Source: Diplonema papillatum
Lineage: Eukaryota; Euglenozoa; Diplonemea; Diplonemida; Diplonemidae
Assembly (NCBI GenBank): GCA_030068145.1
Contig: JAPJBO010000462.1
Span: 1 to 64,000 of the forward strand
Reading direction: 5' to 3'
DNA: 64,000 nt
Every line of letters starts with the position of its first letter. Within the stretch, counting starts at the first letter, position 1. Position numbers and translations under genes: made by a program. Positions 1 to 9,545 of the stretch are shown here, one piece after another. The notes under the pieces are model-generated. The model was not told where the DNA came from, made no database searches, and saw only the letters and a list, made by a program, of their open reading frames with translations.

Positions 1-5
1 TTGAA

Positions 6-131
6 CGTGCCGGGGGAGGATTAGCCTGTTAGTGAGTGATAGTGAGTGAATATGATCGGTAGGCTAATCTTCTCCCAAACACGCTGCCAGCGTTCTCTTT
101 CGTGTTTACAATTAATTGTTATTACGAAAAA
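6..131 (-). repeat. E1 terminal direct repeat, distal copy
   Basis: 126 bp nearly identical to 3781-3906. It contains an internal imperfect inverted repeat (GGATTAGCCT near 18-27 against AGGCTAATC near 61-69) that could form a hairpin. It corresponds to the A2 segment downstream of the RT gene. Confidence 0.85.
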
Positions 132-196
132 GAATAGGCGCGATGTTTGTTTGTACGTGCCGGCCCCTTGTAGTAGGTGTCTCTCCTGAGAGTCTT

Positions 197-2893
197 TTAC
201 AGCGTCGTGCAGAGTTCTTTCCAATACTTTCGTTGGATTGGAAGACGCGTATATGCGTCCGCAGGCATGCTCTTCGTCGGAACAAAAAAGAGCTTCAGAT
301 GGTTCCCCTGTCTCTTCAAGGTGTCTTGCAACGCTTTCAACCAGGGTATCGCAGCGTACTTGAGGGAGTACCCTTTCCGCACAATGCCTATCACGGCCCT
401 GTTGTCGACTCCCACCACGAGTAGGGTGTTCTCCTGGGGCTGACCCCGAACCAACATGAATAGAGCGTACAGCTCCTTCAGATAAATTGGAGACAAAGCC
501 AAACATCTCGGGAAGATTCCGTAGTGTGCTTGGCCGTCGATGTAGGCCCAACCGACACCACTCGCATCTGAAAATCCGAAAGCCCTGTCTGCAGGGAGCG
601 CCTGCCAGAATACGAAAGCATTTTCCTCCAAGTGGTGCACCGTCTGACGAAGGAGGCGGAGAAGCTCCCCATCCAATGTCTTCCAGCTTCGCCAGAATTC
701 GCTATCTCTAAGGTTACCATTTCGGGTGATGCCCGACATCCAGTGCAGCAGCTGCAGCAGATCGGCAAATGGCAGCCTCAACACATGCTGTCTCCAGATG
801 AGACACCCTGCGAGCCGCCACCACGACCGTAACGGAGCACCTGGGGCGAGCAAGAGTCTCTTGGCCGGTCCTATGACCTTCTCAACCCACGAGGGATCCA
901 AGCGCCACTTCTTGTCGCTCAGGTTAACCTGCAAGCCGAGCGTTATGAAGACGGAAGAAGGCTCCTTCTTCTCCCCAATTACAATCCCGTAATCGGAACA
1001 CAGTTCCTCAAACCTGCTACGAATCCTTTCCAGAACGACTTGGTCGTTGCTTAGGAAAAAACAGTTGTCGATCCAAGCGAAGCTATCCGACTCTGCTTGG
1101 TAACCCTCCGTGGCGAGCTGTGCAATCGACTCGGACACTGCCTGAGCCAGCTGAGGGGCGCCCCGGTATCCCATCGGCAAGACCTTCAATCGGTAAATCT
1201 TGTTGTCCACCCGGAAACAGAAGTAGCGTCGAACCTGTTCATTCAGTGGAAACTGGAAGAAAAATGACTTAAAGTCATATTCCGCCAAGTAATCGAAACC
1301 CATCATTTTTTCTATCATCGATGGGTAGGAAGGCAGTTTACATGGCGGGCATGGGGTGTGAGCAGTTGCCGCGTTCACGCCGGTGCATGCCAGAATGAAC
1401 CGAAGTTGTCCCTTTTTAGACTTTTCGACACAGAAGGCGGAGTGACACCATCTTCCCGTCTCCTTCCTACGAACTTTCTCAACGATGCCGAGGTTGAGTA
1501 AGCGAGACACGTGAGGCGAGAGTTTCTTGTTCGCCGGACCCGGAACGGTAGGCCGGCCACTACCTATCAGGGAGCGAATCTTGGCTTCTTGGACCCACTC
1601 GAAGTTGGGCCTCAGCGCCGGGAGGTCTGATACAAGCTTTTCCACGTTCACCGTGGAGCACAATGCTGGAGCCACGACCCCAGTGTAGCATGTGCTTGTC
1701 TTCGGCTTCGGCAGCTCTTGGTCCTGACTGAGCCAAGTCTCGGCGTAGTCGTAGGGGCCTGCGAAGTCCTTCAGCGTCACCGGCCATGTCACCGTGGGTT
1801 CGTCTACCTCGGTAGGAGGGGTGCCCAGGGGACATTCGGTACCCGAGTGGATCAGGCACTTCACTTTTGAAGTAGGCTCAGCGGAGCAGCAGAATCCTGG
1901 GCAGCCCCCCACAAGTGATGAGGGATGTACTGGCGGGTGGTTTCCACACTCTTGTGGCGACCCACCACCTGTGCCGCCTGCTCCCCCAATTCCGAGAAGC
2001 GAGCCACCCACGTCAATGCCGAATGCCGAAGGCCGTGCGACGTCAGATCGAGTCGAGCTCGCAGGACCATGTTGTACCGAGTGGTCCGAAGGTCGGGGTA
2101 GAACATGTACTTCTCGCCCAGCTGCAAACGGGCGTTCCACCAATCCAGCATCCACCTGACGAACCTTCCCGTCCTTTGCAGCAACAAAGGCTGTCCGCGA
2201 CCGCTCTGATCCGTCTTCCCGTTGACCAACATTAGGTTCTGGTCTCGAGGGCACAACAGGATGTGCTTCGTTTCGAGCCGGATCAGGTCGATTAGTCGAG
2301 CCCCGAGACTCCATTGGGTCGCCAGGGCGGCGCGATAGAGCCCAGTCATCTCGCGGACCGCTTCCTCCACCTGCTGGTTGCCCACCAATGTGCGAGACGT
2401 AAGAGCCCTGCGTTCGTACTCTTTTAGCTCGCGGCTCAGAGTTCTTCGGAACGCAGCCGTCGGGTCGATTGACAGCATCCGACGATACGTCATGTACTGC
2501 CGAGCGGACTGCGTCTGGAGCTCTCCCTTTTCCAGCTTCAGCTGGAGCCACATGAGGAAGATGTGGTCCTCGGGCAGGTGAGGATGGCTCCTTCTGACCA
2601 GAGAGGCGAAAGCCTCGCTGCGTGTCTGTACACTGGAGAGCGCAGCTGAGTTCGCATAGCACTGCGAAGCTCTTTCCAGAACTCTCCGGTGGAGATAAGG
2701 TATCTCGTCGGCAGAAATCCGTTCCCGTTTTCGGGAATTTGAAGCTGGGAGTGGAAGCCGGTAGCGGGTCGGAGCAGGTAGGTTGAGTCACCCCCTTTTC
2801 GCCTTCTTTACACGGTTCTCCTTCTCCACTTCGTTTTTTGGTGCCTGCGGGGTCTTTACCTGCAATAAGGCGTTTTGGAGATTGGTGGCCCAC
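197..2893 (-). CDS. E1 reverse transcriptase-RNase H (open frame overlapping gag end and YR)
   Basis: Open frame of 898 codons. The RT fold is recognisable from about residue 440. Motif A reads YDFKSFFFQF, motif B LPMGYRGAP and motif C AWIDNCFF at about residue 605, so the second catalytic Asp is Asn. RNase H follows at about residues 770-890 with FSDASGVGW, a Glu in LKELYAL, GVDNRAV and a terminal PADAYTRLP, the style typical of YR retroelements. The first ~340 codons overlap the YR gene in the -1 frame and look like low-complexity, Pro/Ser/Arg-rich sequence. The true start is unknown: the RT frame meets the gag stop as GTGA, so it may be reached by frameshift or reinitiation. Confidence 0.85.
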   Translation of the reverse strand: MGHQSPKRLIAGKDPAGTKKRSGEGEPCKEGEKGVTQPTCSDPLPASTPSFKFPKTGTDFCRRDTLSPPESSGKSFAVLCELSCALQCTDTQRGFRLSGQKEPSSPARGPHLPHVAPAEAGKGRAPDAVRSAVHDVSSDAVNRPDGCVPKNSEPRAKRVRTQGSYVSHIGGQPAGGGSGPRDDWALSRRPGDPMESRGSTNRPDPARNEAHPVVPSRPEPNVGQREDGSERSRTAFVAAKDGKVRQVDAGLVERPFAAGREVHVLPRPSDHSVQHGPASSTRSDVARPSAFGIDVGGSLLGIGGAGGTGGGSPQECGNHPPVHPSSLVGGCPGFCCSAEPTSKVKCLIHSGTECPLGTPPTEVDEPTVTWPVTLKDFAGPYDYAETWLSQDQELPKPKTSTCYTGVVAPALCSTVNVEKLVSDLPALRPNFEWVQEAKIRSLIGSGRPTVPGPANKKLSPHVSRLLNLGIVEKVRRKETGRWCHSAFCVEKSKKGQLRFILACTGVNAATAHTPCPPCKLPSYPSMIEKMMGFDYLAEYDFKSFFFQFPLNEQVRRYFCFRVDNKIYRLKVLPMGYRGAPQLAQAVSESIAQLATEGYQAESDSFAWIDNCFFLSNDQVVLERIRSRFEELCSDYGIVIGEKKEPSSVFITLGLQVNLSDKKWRLDPSWVEKVIGPAKRLLLAPGAPLRSWWRLAGCLIWRQHVLRLPFADLLQLLHWMSGITRNGNLRDSEFWRSWKTLDGELLRLLRQTVHHLEENAFVFWQALPADRAFGFSDASGVGWAYIDGQAHYGIFPRCLALSPIYLKELYALFMLVRGQPQENTLLVVGVDNRAVIGIVRKGYSLKYAAIPWLKALQDTLKRQGNHLKLFFVPTKSMPADAYTRLPIQRKYWKELCTTL
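1861..2787 (-). CDS. E1 tyrosine recombinase, in frame with gag after a UGA
   Basis: The frame is open from the codon after the gag UGA (2788-2790) to the stop at 1861. The first in-frame ATG is only at 2553, inside the N-terminal core-binding region. Catalytic-domain signatures in order are an Arg in LGARLIDL, a Lys in VNGKTDQ, the H-x-x-R box in SHGLRHSA, a His in VGRHKS and the nucleophile Tyr in TTRQYI. This is the full R-K-HxxR-H-Y set of the family, which would integrate a circular cDNA. Because the conserved N-terminal portion starts before any ATG, a Gag-YR readthrough product is more likely than independent initiation. Confidence 0.8.
   Translation of the reverse strand, partial: LNLPAPTRYRLPLPASNSRKRERISADEIPYLHRRVLERASQCYANSAALSSVQTRSEAFASLVRRSHPHLPEDHIFLMWLQLKLEKGELQTQSARQYMTYRRMLSIDPTAAFRRTLSRELKEYERRALTSRTLVGNQQVEEAVREMTGLYRAALATQWSLGARLIDLIRLETKHILLCPRDQNLMLVNGKTDQSGRGQPLLLQRTGRFVRWMLDWWNARLQLGEKYMFYPDLRTTRYNMVLRARLDLTSHGLRHSALTWVARFSELGEQAAQVVGRHKSVETTRQYIPHHLWGAAQDSAAPLSLLQK
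2788..2790 (-). other. E1 gag UGA, candidate readthrough/reinitiation site
   Basis: A single UGA followed by C separates gag from YR within one continuous frame. The same bases read GTGA in the overlapping -1 (RT) frame. Confidence 0.55.
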
Positions 2894-3768
2894 CGGTCGT
2901 CCATACCCCCGAACTTCACCTTTCGGGCCCTGCCCTCATAGAGCGAGGAGGACTCGCCGGAGCCACCAGTTCTGAACCGAAGACGGTTCGACTCCATCCG
3001 GACGATGGTAGCCTGCATGGCCTGAAGCACGGGAGGGTTGTTGTGAGCAACAGGCAGAAGAGCCCAAAGAGAGTCGTAAGACGACCTCAGCTCATGCCGG
3101 TACGCCTGCCCCGCCTCGTTCACCTCTAACGCCTCACCAAACCGGCGGGTGAGGTCATTGCGTAGGGAGAGCCGGCCCCCCGAAGTCTTCAGCAAGGGGG
3201 CCCACGTCTGGACTCGTCGCGCGTCTACTTCGGCATTCTCAGCAGCCTCTGCCTCCTGGCGGTCTCGGGCAGCATCTGCCTTGAGTTTCGACAGCTCAGA
3301 CTGGGTGCCTGTGAGCTGGTGCAAAAGGAGAGAAAAGGGCGCCTTCCAGGGTCCATCTGGAAGATTCTCCAGGACCGCCTGTAGGGCTCCGCCCTCGTCC
3401 TCATCCTCCCCCGGCTGAGGAAACAGCCTCGGGAACTCGATTGGGCCCTCGAGGTCGTCGGCCATGGCTGCGCGCTTGTTTCGGTCAGCAAGGCAGCAAC
3501 AGACTGGACAGCTCCAGTTGTCGTCCTTAATGCTTTCCAAGAAGCTTGCAGCGTCCGGTCCCAACTTCTTGGTTACGCATCCTGCAGATGCGATGTAACC
3601 GCAAGAAGCACACCTCGACGAGGTGTCCGGCCTGTGTGCAATGCTGCACGTCGCGAATATGCATTCGCTCTCCGCTTCATCGTAATCCTCCCCGCGGGGG
3701 AGTTTCACGACGGGGATAGCACCCCATTCGACTTCTCCCTCGAGGATGTCAGTCCGAGTTAGTGCCAT
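2788..3768 (-). CDS. E1 Gag-like protein with PHD/RING-like zinc finger
   Basis: 326 aa beginning just inside the terminal repeat. Residues 36-90 carry a Cys-rich cluster (Cys36, Cys41, His45, Cys53, Cys56, Cys64 and a C-terminal WSCPVC) resembling a PHD-type or RING-type finger. The middle (about 160-200) is charged and probably helical. The C-terminus is basic and ends KKAKRG. Position upstream of YR and RT, plus the zinc finger, suggests the Gag/nucleic-acid-binding role. Sequence similarity to known Gag families cannot be checked here. The stop is UGA followed by C. Confidence 0.7.
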   Translation of the reverse strand: MALTRTDILEGEVEWGAIPVVKLPRGEDYDEAESECIFATCSIAHRPDTSSRCASCGYIASAGCVTKKLGPDAASFLESIKDDNWSCPVCCCLADRNKRAAMADDLEGPIEFPRLFPQPGEDEDEGGALQAVLENLPDGPWKAPFSLLLHQLTGTQSELSKLKADAARDRQEAEAAENAEVDARRVQTWAPLLKTSGGRLSLRNDLTRRFGEALEVNEAGQAYRHELRSSYDSLWALLPVAHNNPPVLQAMQATIVRMESNRLRFRTGGSGESSSLYEGRARKVKFGGMDDRWATNLQNALLQVKTPQAPKNEVEKENRVKKAKRG

Positions 3769-3780
3769 TTTTTGTTTGTA

Positions 3781-3906
3781 CGTGCCGGGGGAGGATTAGC
3801 CTGTTAGTGAGTGATAGTGAGTGAATATGATCGGTAGGCTAATCTTCTCCCAAACACGCTGCCAGCGTTCTCTTTCGTGTTTACAATTAATTGTTATTAC
3901 GAAAAA
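3781..3906 (-). repeat. E1 terminal direct repeat, gag-proximal copy
   Basis: 126-bp copy of 6-131, directly upstream of gag. The outer edge merges into an A/T run at 3901-3920. Confidence 0.85.
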
Positions 3907-4252
3907 AAAATTTTTTTTTTCTGACCGCCCACCGTGGTGACCACCTTAGAGTGTGACAGGTAGCGTCTCCCCCCTCCACAGTGAAAATAGCCTGAGGGGG
4001 GGGGGGGGGGGGGGGGGGTCAGCCGGCTGATGGATGGATGGATGGTTCTTAACAAGATGCCTGGGGGGGGGGTCGAGTAATAACAGTTATTTGACACACG
4101 TCTGGTTGTCTAAAAACACTACCACTATTTGACCCTGCTACTGTTCGGCTACCCGGAACTTTTTTTATTATTCGACAAATCGAATAATAACACAGTGTTA
4201 TTATTCGACCCCCCCCCCTTTACACGGGGGGGGGAGGGTAGGTAGGGTATAC
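3907..4252. repeat. Homopolymer/G-tract repeat module and (GGAT)n
   Basis: Contains A/T runs, a G run of more than 20 bases near 3996-4018, GGAT tetramers, the word TTCTTAACAAGATGCCTGG, a second G run, and C/G runs near 4209-4235. Closely related modules occur at 49770-50020, 54261-54400 and 55915-56032. No gene seen. Confidence 0.7.
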
Positions 4253-4457
4253 CTCGCACCAAGGAGCCGTTGCCCTGGACGTTGCTTCGATGCACCGAAT
4301 ACCCGTGGCCCCGCGAGTCCTCGATGACGCCGGAGCCCAGCAGGTCGTTCCAGTTCGCCACGTGGCCGTCGAACTGCCCCTCTCGGCTCATCGCCTCCCG
4401 CAGAGCTATCTTCGCGTCGGCGGCAGAGCCTTCGGTGCAAACACCGGCGCCCGTTAC
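4253..4457 (-). CDS. Cold-shock-domain gene, exon 2
   Basis: Acceptor ACAG precedes 4457 and donor GTATAC follows 4253. The frame is open for 68 codons. The domain end VTGAG is supplied here. The remainder is of unknown function. Confidence 0.6.
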
Positions 4458-5743
4458 CTGTACGCGGCGTTTCGTTGGTTCATGATAACAGTTTAGGACT
4501 ACGTTTGTTGGCTCGTTGTTACAGTTTTGGACTGTATTTGGTGCGTCGTTGGTTCATTGCTACAGTTTTGGACTACATTTGGTCTGCCGTTGGCATTGTT
4601 ACAGACGCAGTTTCGGACGCTCTGGGCTGCCTTGACTTTTAACCAACCACGCCCTGAAGGCTGTGTGAAGTTCCTTCATAGACGGACACCTTGTCCAGGT
4701 GGGTAGCGTCACCTCCCCGATGCGAGCGGCGTTGACTGTGGCTGGTCTTTGTAGGGGCTGCCTTGATGCTACTTTGATCAAACTCGCGCTAATCTGAAGC
4801 GTTGTACACTCTATCCTCGGGGAAACGGGCTTGGGCGAGGTCGCCTTCGACCCCCAACTTTACTTTTTCTTTTAAGCAAACACACCCTGAAGGCTGTGTG
4901 AAGTTCTCTCATAGACGTGCGAAGAGATAACCGCGTCGCCGGCGATGCAGATGATCGCCACAGATTATGTGCATTCTAACCCAAGCTCTCATAGAGCTAA
5001 TGCAGGCCATCGCTACAGACATTCTGCATTCGAACCCGAGCTCTCGTAGAGCTAATGCAGGCCATCGCTACAGATATTCTGCATTCTAACCTCAACTCGT
5101 ATAGACTTTCGTGGTGCATCAACTCCACCGACTCCAAAATGAGGTTTCAATTTCTCAAATTTCACTGCCACTTCTCGACCCTTGTGGTCATGGCCAGAGG
5201 AAGAGGAAGCAACCGTCGTAAACCCCGTACACGTATATTATTTACTTATTTATTATTAGTAAATAATACACGGCAAAGCAAATAATAAACGAATCGATTT
5301 ATGAAACGGGTTTGCGGGAAGTAAATAATAAATGACTTATTGATAAGAGTAAATAATATCCGTGAAGTAAATAATATCCGTGAAGTAAATAATATCCATG
5401 AGTAAACAATACACGTGTACGGGGTTTAACAAGATTGCTGTACGAACCTGCAACAGGATCAGTACCAGCAATTTCAATTCTGGAAGCTGTCAGCACATGT
5501 TCAGCACTGCCCTACTTCGCACCCGGTTGCGCTGCAGCTTCTTGAAAGGGTGCATACGTTGGTCGCGACCTGTTCGGGCTTTGCGGCGCGCGTGACGACA
5601 TCGTACGTGACCCCCAACCCGACGACGAGGTCGATTCCGGAGAAAGACTCGCGGGTCACGTACACGTCGACCCCCTCATCGCTGCACACGAAGCCTGTGC
5701 CCCGGTTCGGGTCCCACTTCTTCACCCGCCCTGCCACCGACAT
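4253..5743 (-). CDS. Cold-shock-domain protein gene, two 5' exons (3' part outside window)
   Basis: Exon 1 is 5558-5743 (62 codons from ATG) and exon 2 is 4253-4457. Exon 1 encodes a cold-shock/OB-fold domain: GRVKKWDPNRGTGFV (RNP1-like), DVYVTRES (RNP2-like), then GLGVTYDVV and KPEQVATN. Splicing to exon 2 gives ATN-VTGAG, a common way for such domains to end, and the phase is 0. Exon 2 adds about 68 residues (MSREGQFDGHVANWNDLL region) that I do not recognise, and ends in phase 1 at donor GTATAC. The protein likely binds single-stranded nucleic acid. The next exon should lie left of base 1 because E1 occupies the intervening DNA. Confidence 0.7.
4500..5110. repeat. Short tandem repeats in cold-shock gene intron
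   Basis: About 4500-4610 holds diverged ~45-bp units with the words GTTACAGTTTTGGACT and TTGGTTCATT. About 4935-5100 holds ~65-bp units with GCAGGCCATCGCTACAGA. A 17-bp word with CACCCTGAAGGCTGTGTG also recurs at 4648 and 4886. No coding signal. Confidence 0.6.
5219..5428. mobile_element. Candidate MITE with ~26-bp terminal inverted repeats
   Basis: An AT-rich 210-bp segment begins AAACCCCGTACACGTATATT and ends with its near-perfect inverse (CACGTGTACGGGGTTT), 24 of 26 bases matching. Inside are direct repeats of GTGAAGTAAATAATATCC. It lies in intron 1 of the cold-shock gene. No clear target-site duplication found. Confidence 0.55.
5558..5743 (-). CDS. Cold-shock-domain gene, exon 1
   Basis: ATG at 5743, 62 codons, donor GTATGC at 5557-5552. 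It encodes almost the whole cold-shock domain. The sequence upstream is GC-rich and includes a G run at about 5860-5874. Confidence 0.75.
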
Positions 5744-5994
5744 GCCGAATCCCGAACAAGCTCCGGGTGGGCGCGGGCCGGGATGGAGGGGGGAAACAAG
5801 GGGGCGGGGCGGGCTAGGTGCTAGTTCCACCCCACTCCGACCCCACCCTTTTTTTTTTGGGGGGGGGGGGGGGGTTGGTGTCGATGACCTGCTGGTGTTC
5901 GAAGGTTTCGCGCATTTCGATCCACGACCGACGAGGGGGAGAGAGAGAGTACCAACAAACTTTACTGCCTGTCACCTGACTTTTCTGCATCTCT

Positions 5995-7365
5995 CTAGGG
6001 CTACTTTTCTGCACTACAGACGGACTTTTCTGCACTACGGACAGACTTTTCTGGACTACAGACCGACTTTTCTGCACTACGGACAGACTTTTCTGGACTA
6101 CAGACCGACTTTTCTGCACTACAGACCGACTTTTCTGGACTACAGACCGACTTTTCTGGACTACAGACCGACTTTTCTGGACTACAGACCGACTTTTCTG
6201 GACTACAGACCGACTTTTCTGGACTACAGACCGACTTTTCTGGACTACAGACCGACTTTTCTGGACTACAGACCGACTTTTCTGGACTACAGACCGACTT
6301 TTCTGGACTACAGACCGACTTTTCTGGACTACAGACCGACTTTTCTGGACTACAGACCGACTTTTCTGGACTACAGACCGACTTTTCTGGACTACAGACC
6401 GACTTTTCTGGACTACAGACCGACTTTTCTGGACTACAGACCGACTTTTCTGCACTACAGACCGACTTTTCTGGACTACAGACCGACTTTTCTGGACTAC
6501 AGACCGACTTTTCTGGACTACAGACCGACTTTTCTGGACTACAGACCGACTTTTCTGGACTACAGACCGACTTTTCTGGACTACAGACCGACTTTTCTGG
6601 ACTACAGACCGACTTTTCTGGACTACAGACCGACTTTTCTGGACTACAGACCGACTTTTCTGGACTACAGACCGACTTTTCTGGACTACAGACCGACTTT
6701 TCTGGACTACAGACCGACTTTTCTGGACTACAGACCGACTTTTCTGGACTACAGACCGACTTTTCTGGACTACAGACCGACTTTTCTGGACTACAGACCG
6801 ACTTTTCTGGACTACAGACCGACTTTTCTGGACTACAGACCGACTTTTCTGGACTACAGACCGACTTTTCTGGACTACAGACCGACTTTTCTGGACTACA
6901 GACCGACTTTTCTGGACTACAGACCGACTTTTCTGGACTACAGACCGACTTTTCTGGACTACAGACCGACTTTTCTGGACTACAGACCGACTTTTCTGGA
7001 CTACAGACCGACTTTTCTGGACTACAGACCGACTTTTCTGGACTACAGACCGACTTTTCTGGACTACAGACCGACTTTTCTGGACTACAGACCGACTTTT
7101 CTGGACTACAGACCGACTTTTCTGGACTACAGACCGACTTTTCTGGACTACAGACCGACTTTTCTGGACTACAGACCGACTTTTCTGGACTACAGACCGA
7201 CTTTTCTGGACTACAGACCGACTTTTCTGGACTACAGACCGACTTTTCTGGACTACAGACCGACTTTTCTGGACTACAGACCGACTTTTCTGGACTACAG
7301 ACCGACTTTTCTGGACTACAGACCGACTTTTCTGGACTACAGACCGACTTTTCTGGACTACAGAC
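5995..7365. repeat. 21-bp satellite, block 1 (~65 copies)
   Basis: Tandem 21-bp unit CTACAGACCGACTTTTCTGG plus A. The first few units are degenerate (TGCACTAC for TGGACTAC), the rest almost identical. Because 21 is divisible by 3 and the unit lacks stops in several frames, long artificial reading frames (LDYRPTF and others) appear. It is the left part of one array also seen at 7787-8479, 13131-15663 and 19343-19767. Confidence 0.95.
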
Positions 7366-7786
7366 TGCAGTTTACTGAGGGAATTGGCGCATTGAATTGC
7401 CGTCAGTGCTCGGAACCAATGTGAACCACTCCAACAGGAGGTCAACCTTAGCTAGTTAAAACGTTAAACAAATACAACAAGGGTGGAAGGAAGGTGATCG
7501 TCTTGGTCGGCGTTGGTACGTCTGGACCACTCCTTTCATCCCGTTCGCAAGTCAGTCTGTTGCTAGGTTCAGTGCATGTTTCCTTCCTCTTGACAGGCCT
7601 CGAAGATAGCGCATCAGTGGATTTGTTGAAATGGATTTATCTTAGCTTGAAGATACACGTAGCAGGCGTGGAGTTGCCATGACCTTCCTGGAGTTAGTTG
7701 AAATGGTTTTGAGTTGTTATCTTGAAGAGACCCAGCAGAATCCCCGACGTATCGAGCAGCAGGCAAGGAGATACCGCGACCATTCC
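7366..7786 (+). mobile_element. Mini YR element (terminal segments only) inside the 21-bp array
   Basis: 108-bp segment X (7366-7473), identical in layout to E2 copies at 8480 and 12708, is followed after 7 bases by 306-bp segment Y (7481-7786), matching E2 12402-12707. No internal genes. It interrupts the array at exactly the same unit position as E2: left edge after ACAGAC, right edge before CGACTTTT. It is either an internally deleted or a non-autonomous derivative of E2. Confidence 0.8.
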
Positions 7787-8479
7787 CGACTTTTCTGGAC
7801 TACAGACCGACTTTTCTGGACTACAGACCGACTTTTCTGGACTACAGACCGACTTTTCTGGACTACAGACCGACTTTTCTGGACTACAGACCGACTTTTC
7901 TGGACTACAGACCGACTTTTCTGGACTACAGACCGACTTTTCTGGACTACAGACCGACTTTTCTGGACTACAGACCGACTTTTCTGGACTACAGACCGAC
8001 TTTTCTGGACTACAGACCGACTTTTCTGGACTACAGACCGACTTTTCTGGACTACAGACCGACTTTTCTGGACTACAGACCGACTTTTCTGGACTACAGA
8101 CCGACTTTTCTGGACTACAGACCGACTTTTCTGGACTACAGACCGACTTTTCTGGACTACAGACCGACTTTTCTGGACTACAGACCGACTTTTCTGGACT
8201 ACAGACCGACTTTTCTGGACTACAGACCGACTTTTCTGGACTACAGACCGACTTTTCTGGACTACAGACCGACTTTTCTGGACTACAGACCGACTTTTCT
8301 GGACTACAGACCGACTTTTCTGGACTACAGACCGACTTTTCTGGACTACAGACCGACTTTTCTGGACTACAGACCGACTTTTCTGGACTACAGACCGACT
8401 TTTCTGGACTACAGACCGACTTTTCTGGACTACAGACCGACTTTTCTGGACTACAGACCGACTTTTCTGGACTACAGAC
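7787..8479. repeat. 21-bp satellite, block 2 (~33 copies)
   Basis: Homogeneous 21-bp units between the mini-element and E2. The reading frames running through it are array artefacts. Confidence 0.95.
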
Positions 8480-8587
8480 TGCAGTTTACTGAGGGAATTG
8501 GCGCATTGAATTGCCGTCAGTGCTCGGAACCAATGTGAACCACTCCAACAGGAGGTCAACCTTAGCTAGTTAAAACGTTAAACAAAT
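8480..8587 (+). repeat. E2 split direct repeat A1
   Basis: 108 bp, matching 12708-12815 and 7366-7473. Starts TGCAGTTTACTGAGGG directly after an array unit. Confidence 0.9.
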
Positions 8588-8696
8588 TGGACCGACTCTC
8601 CCTCGTCGAAACATCCGCCTTTCGGAGGTAGAGCGCTGGGCAGTATTCTTTTTCGGCGACACACCAGGAGAAGACAGACTGCGCGCGCACAAGATT

Positions 8697-9545
8697 ATGT
8701 GCGAGCTGCTCGAGTACGATGCCGGCTCTCCTGGCGCCGGCGTCGTTGGAGCGTGGGAAGGATGGAAGCTGGCGGCTACGCTAGCTGAGGCTGCTGTCGC
8801 CAATCCGCAGCTAGTTCGTCGCGTACTGAAGGGGGCGGGGCTCTGGAAGGACGACGCTCCGGAGCTACCCACGGTAGCTGGTGCCAGATTGCGGGCGACG
8901 GTGATTGCGCCGTCGGAGCCGAGCGATGCCTACGTACCCGAGGCACTTCCAGAACCAGTAACACCACCTGGAGAGATCGAGCGAGAAGGTCGGGGAGCGG
9001 AGGTGGCGGATTTGAAGGCCGAGCTGAGGGTGCTGACGGAGGTGGTCATGTCGTTGGCAGGACGCGCCCCCCCAAACATGAAGGCTGCGCGGGCCGCTAG
9101 GTTCCCGGTTGAGGAAACGGATGTCACGAAGTGGAGTGATGCTCTGGAGAAAGACCCCGAGGGACTTGCCCTGGCCTTGGAAGTGCGGTACGTGGCTGGC
9201 CGGAAACATCTGCCAGGCGGAGAGCAACTTGAGAGCGCTTTCTCGGCGCTCAAGTGCTGGCTTCTCGCCTCTGCCCAATTTGAGAACTGGGTCGAGTGCG
9301 CGGAGCAGGTGCGCCTTGGCCAGGAGCTCTTGATGCAGCTCCGTGTCCAGTTGAAGTTTGTGGAGGAGGGCGCGCCGCGCCGAGAGCTGCTAGACCGTAT
9401 GCGGCAGCGCGACGATGATGAGCTGGAACGGGCCACGGCTGGCTGGAAGAGAGACACACACCGGACGGAGAAGAAGAAGTTCGGCTTCAAGCCGAGAGGC
9501 AAGTCCGGATGGAAGCCGGGAAACGCCAAGGCCGGGGAAAAATGA
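8697..9545 (+). CDS. E2 Gag-like protein
   Basis: 282 aa with no obvious cysteine finger. The N-terminal third is Ala/Glu-rich. Residues ~170-245 contain a segment (ALKCWLLASAQFENW to ERATAGWKRD) that aligns with the N-terminal region of the E3 protein, so it is a conserved Gag domain of this family. The C-terminal tail is basic (EKKKFGFKPRGKSGWKPG), suiting nucleic-acid binding. It ends in UGA followed by C, after which the same frame continues as the recombinase. Confidence 0.7.
   Translation: MCELLEYDAGSPGAGVVGAWEGWKLAATLAEAAVANPQLVRRVLKGAGLWKDDAPELPTVAGARLRATVIAPSEPSDAYVPEALPEPVTPPGEIEREGRGAEVADLKAELRVLTEVVMSLAGRAPPNMKAARAARFPVEETDVTKWSDALEKDPEGLALALEVRYVAGRKHLPGGEQLESAFSALKCWLLASAQFENWVECAEQVRLGQELLMQLRVQLKFVEEGAPRRELLDRMRQRDDDELERATAGWKRDTHRTEKKKFGFKPRGKSGWKPGNAKAGEK

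Larger units (their letters stand above)
1..3905 (-). mobile_element. E1: tyrosine-recombinase retrotransposon (DIRS/Ngaro-like), right part of the minus-strand element
   Basis: Minus-strand element with, in order, gag (2788-3768), tyrosine recombinase (1861-2787) and RT-RNase H (ending at 197). A 126-bp direct repeat lies at both ends (6-131 and 3781-3906). A short word, TGTTTGTACGTGCCGG, is repeated at the inner edge of each copy, as expected for split direct repeats. The final repeat would lie left of base 1, so the element runs off the window. It lies in an intron of the cold-shock-domain gene, whose last visible exon ends at 4253 on the same strand. The order with YR before RT differs from classical DIRS (gag, RT-RH, YR). 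All three frames are intact, which suggests recent activity. Confidence 0.85.

Noticed and set aside
5550..8559. Very long repetitive proteins (LDYRPTF, SVVQKSR, FSGLQTD types) in the 21-bp array
   Set aside because: They arise because the unit is 21 bp and free of stops. Several frames on both strands are open at once and there is no independent coding evidence.
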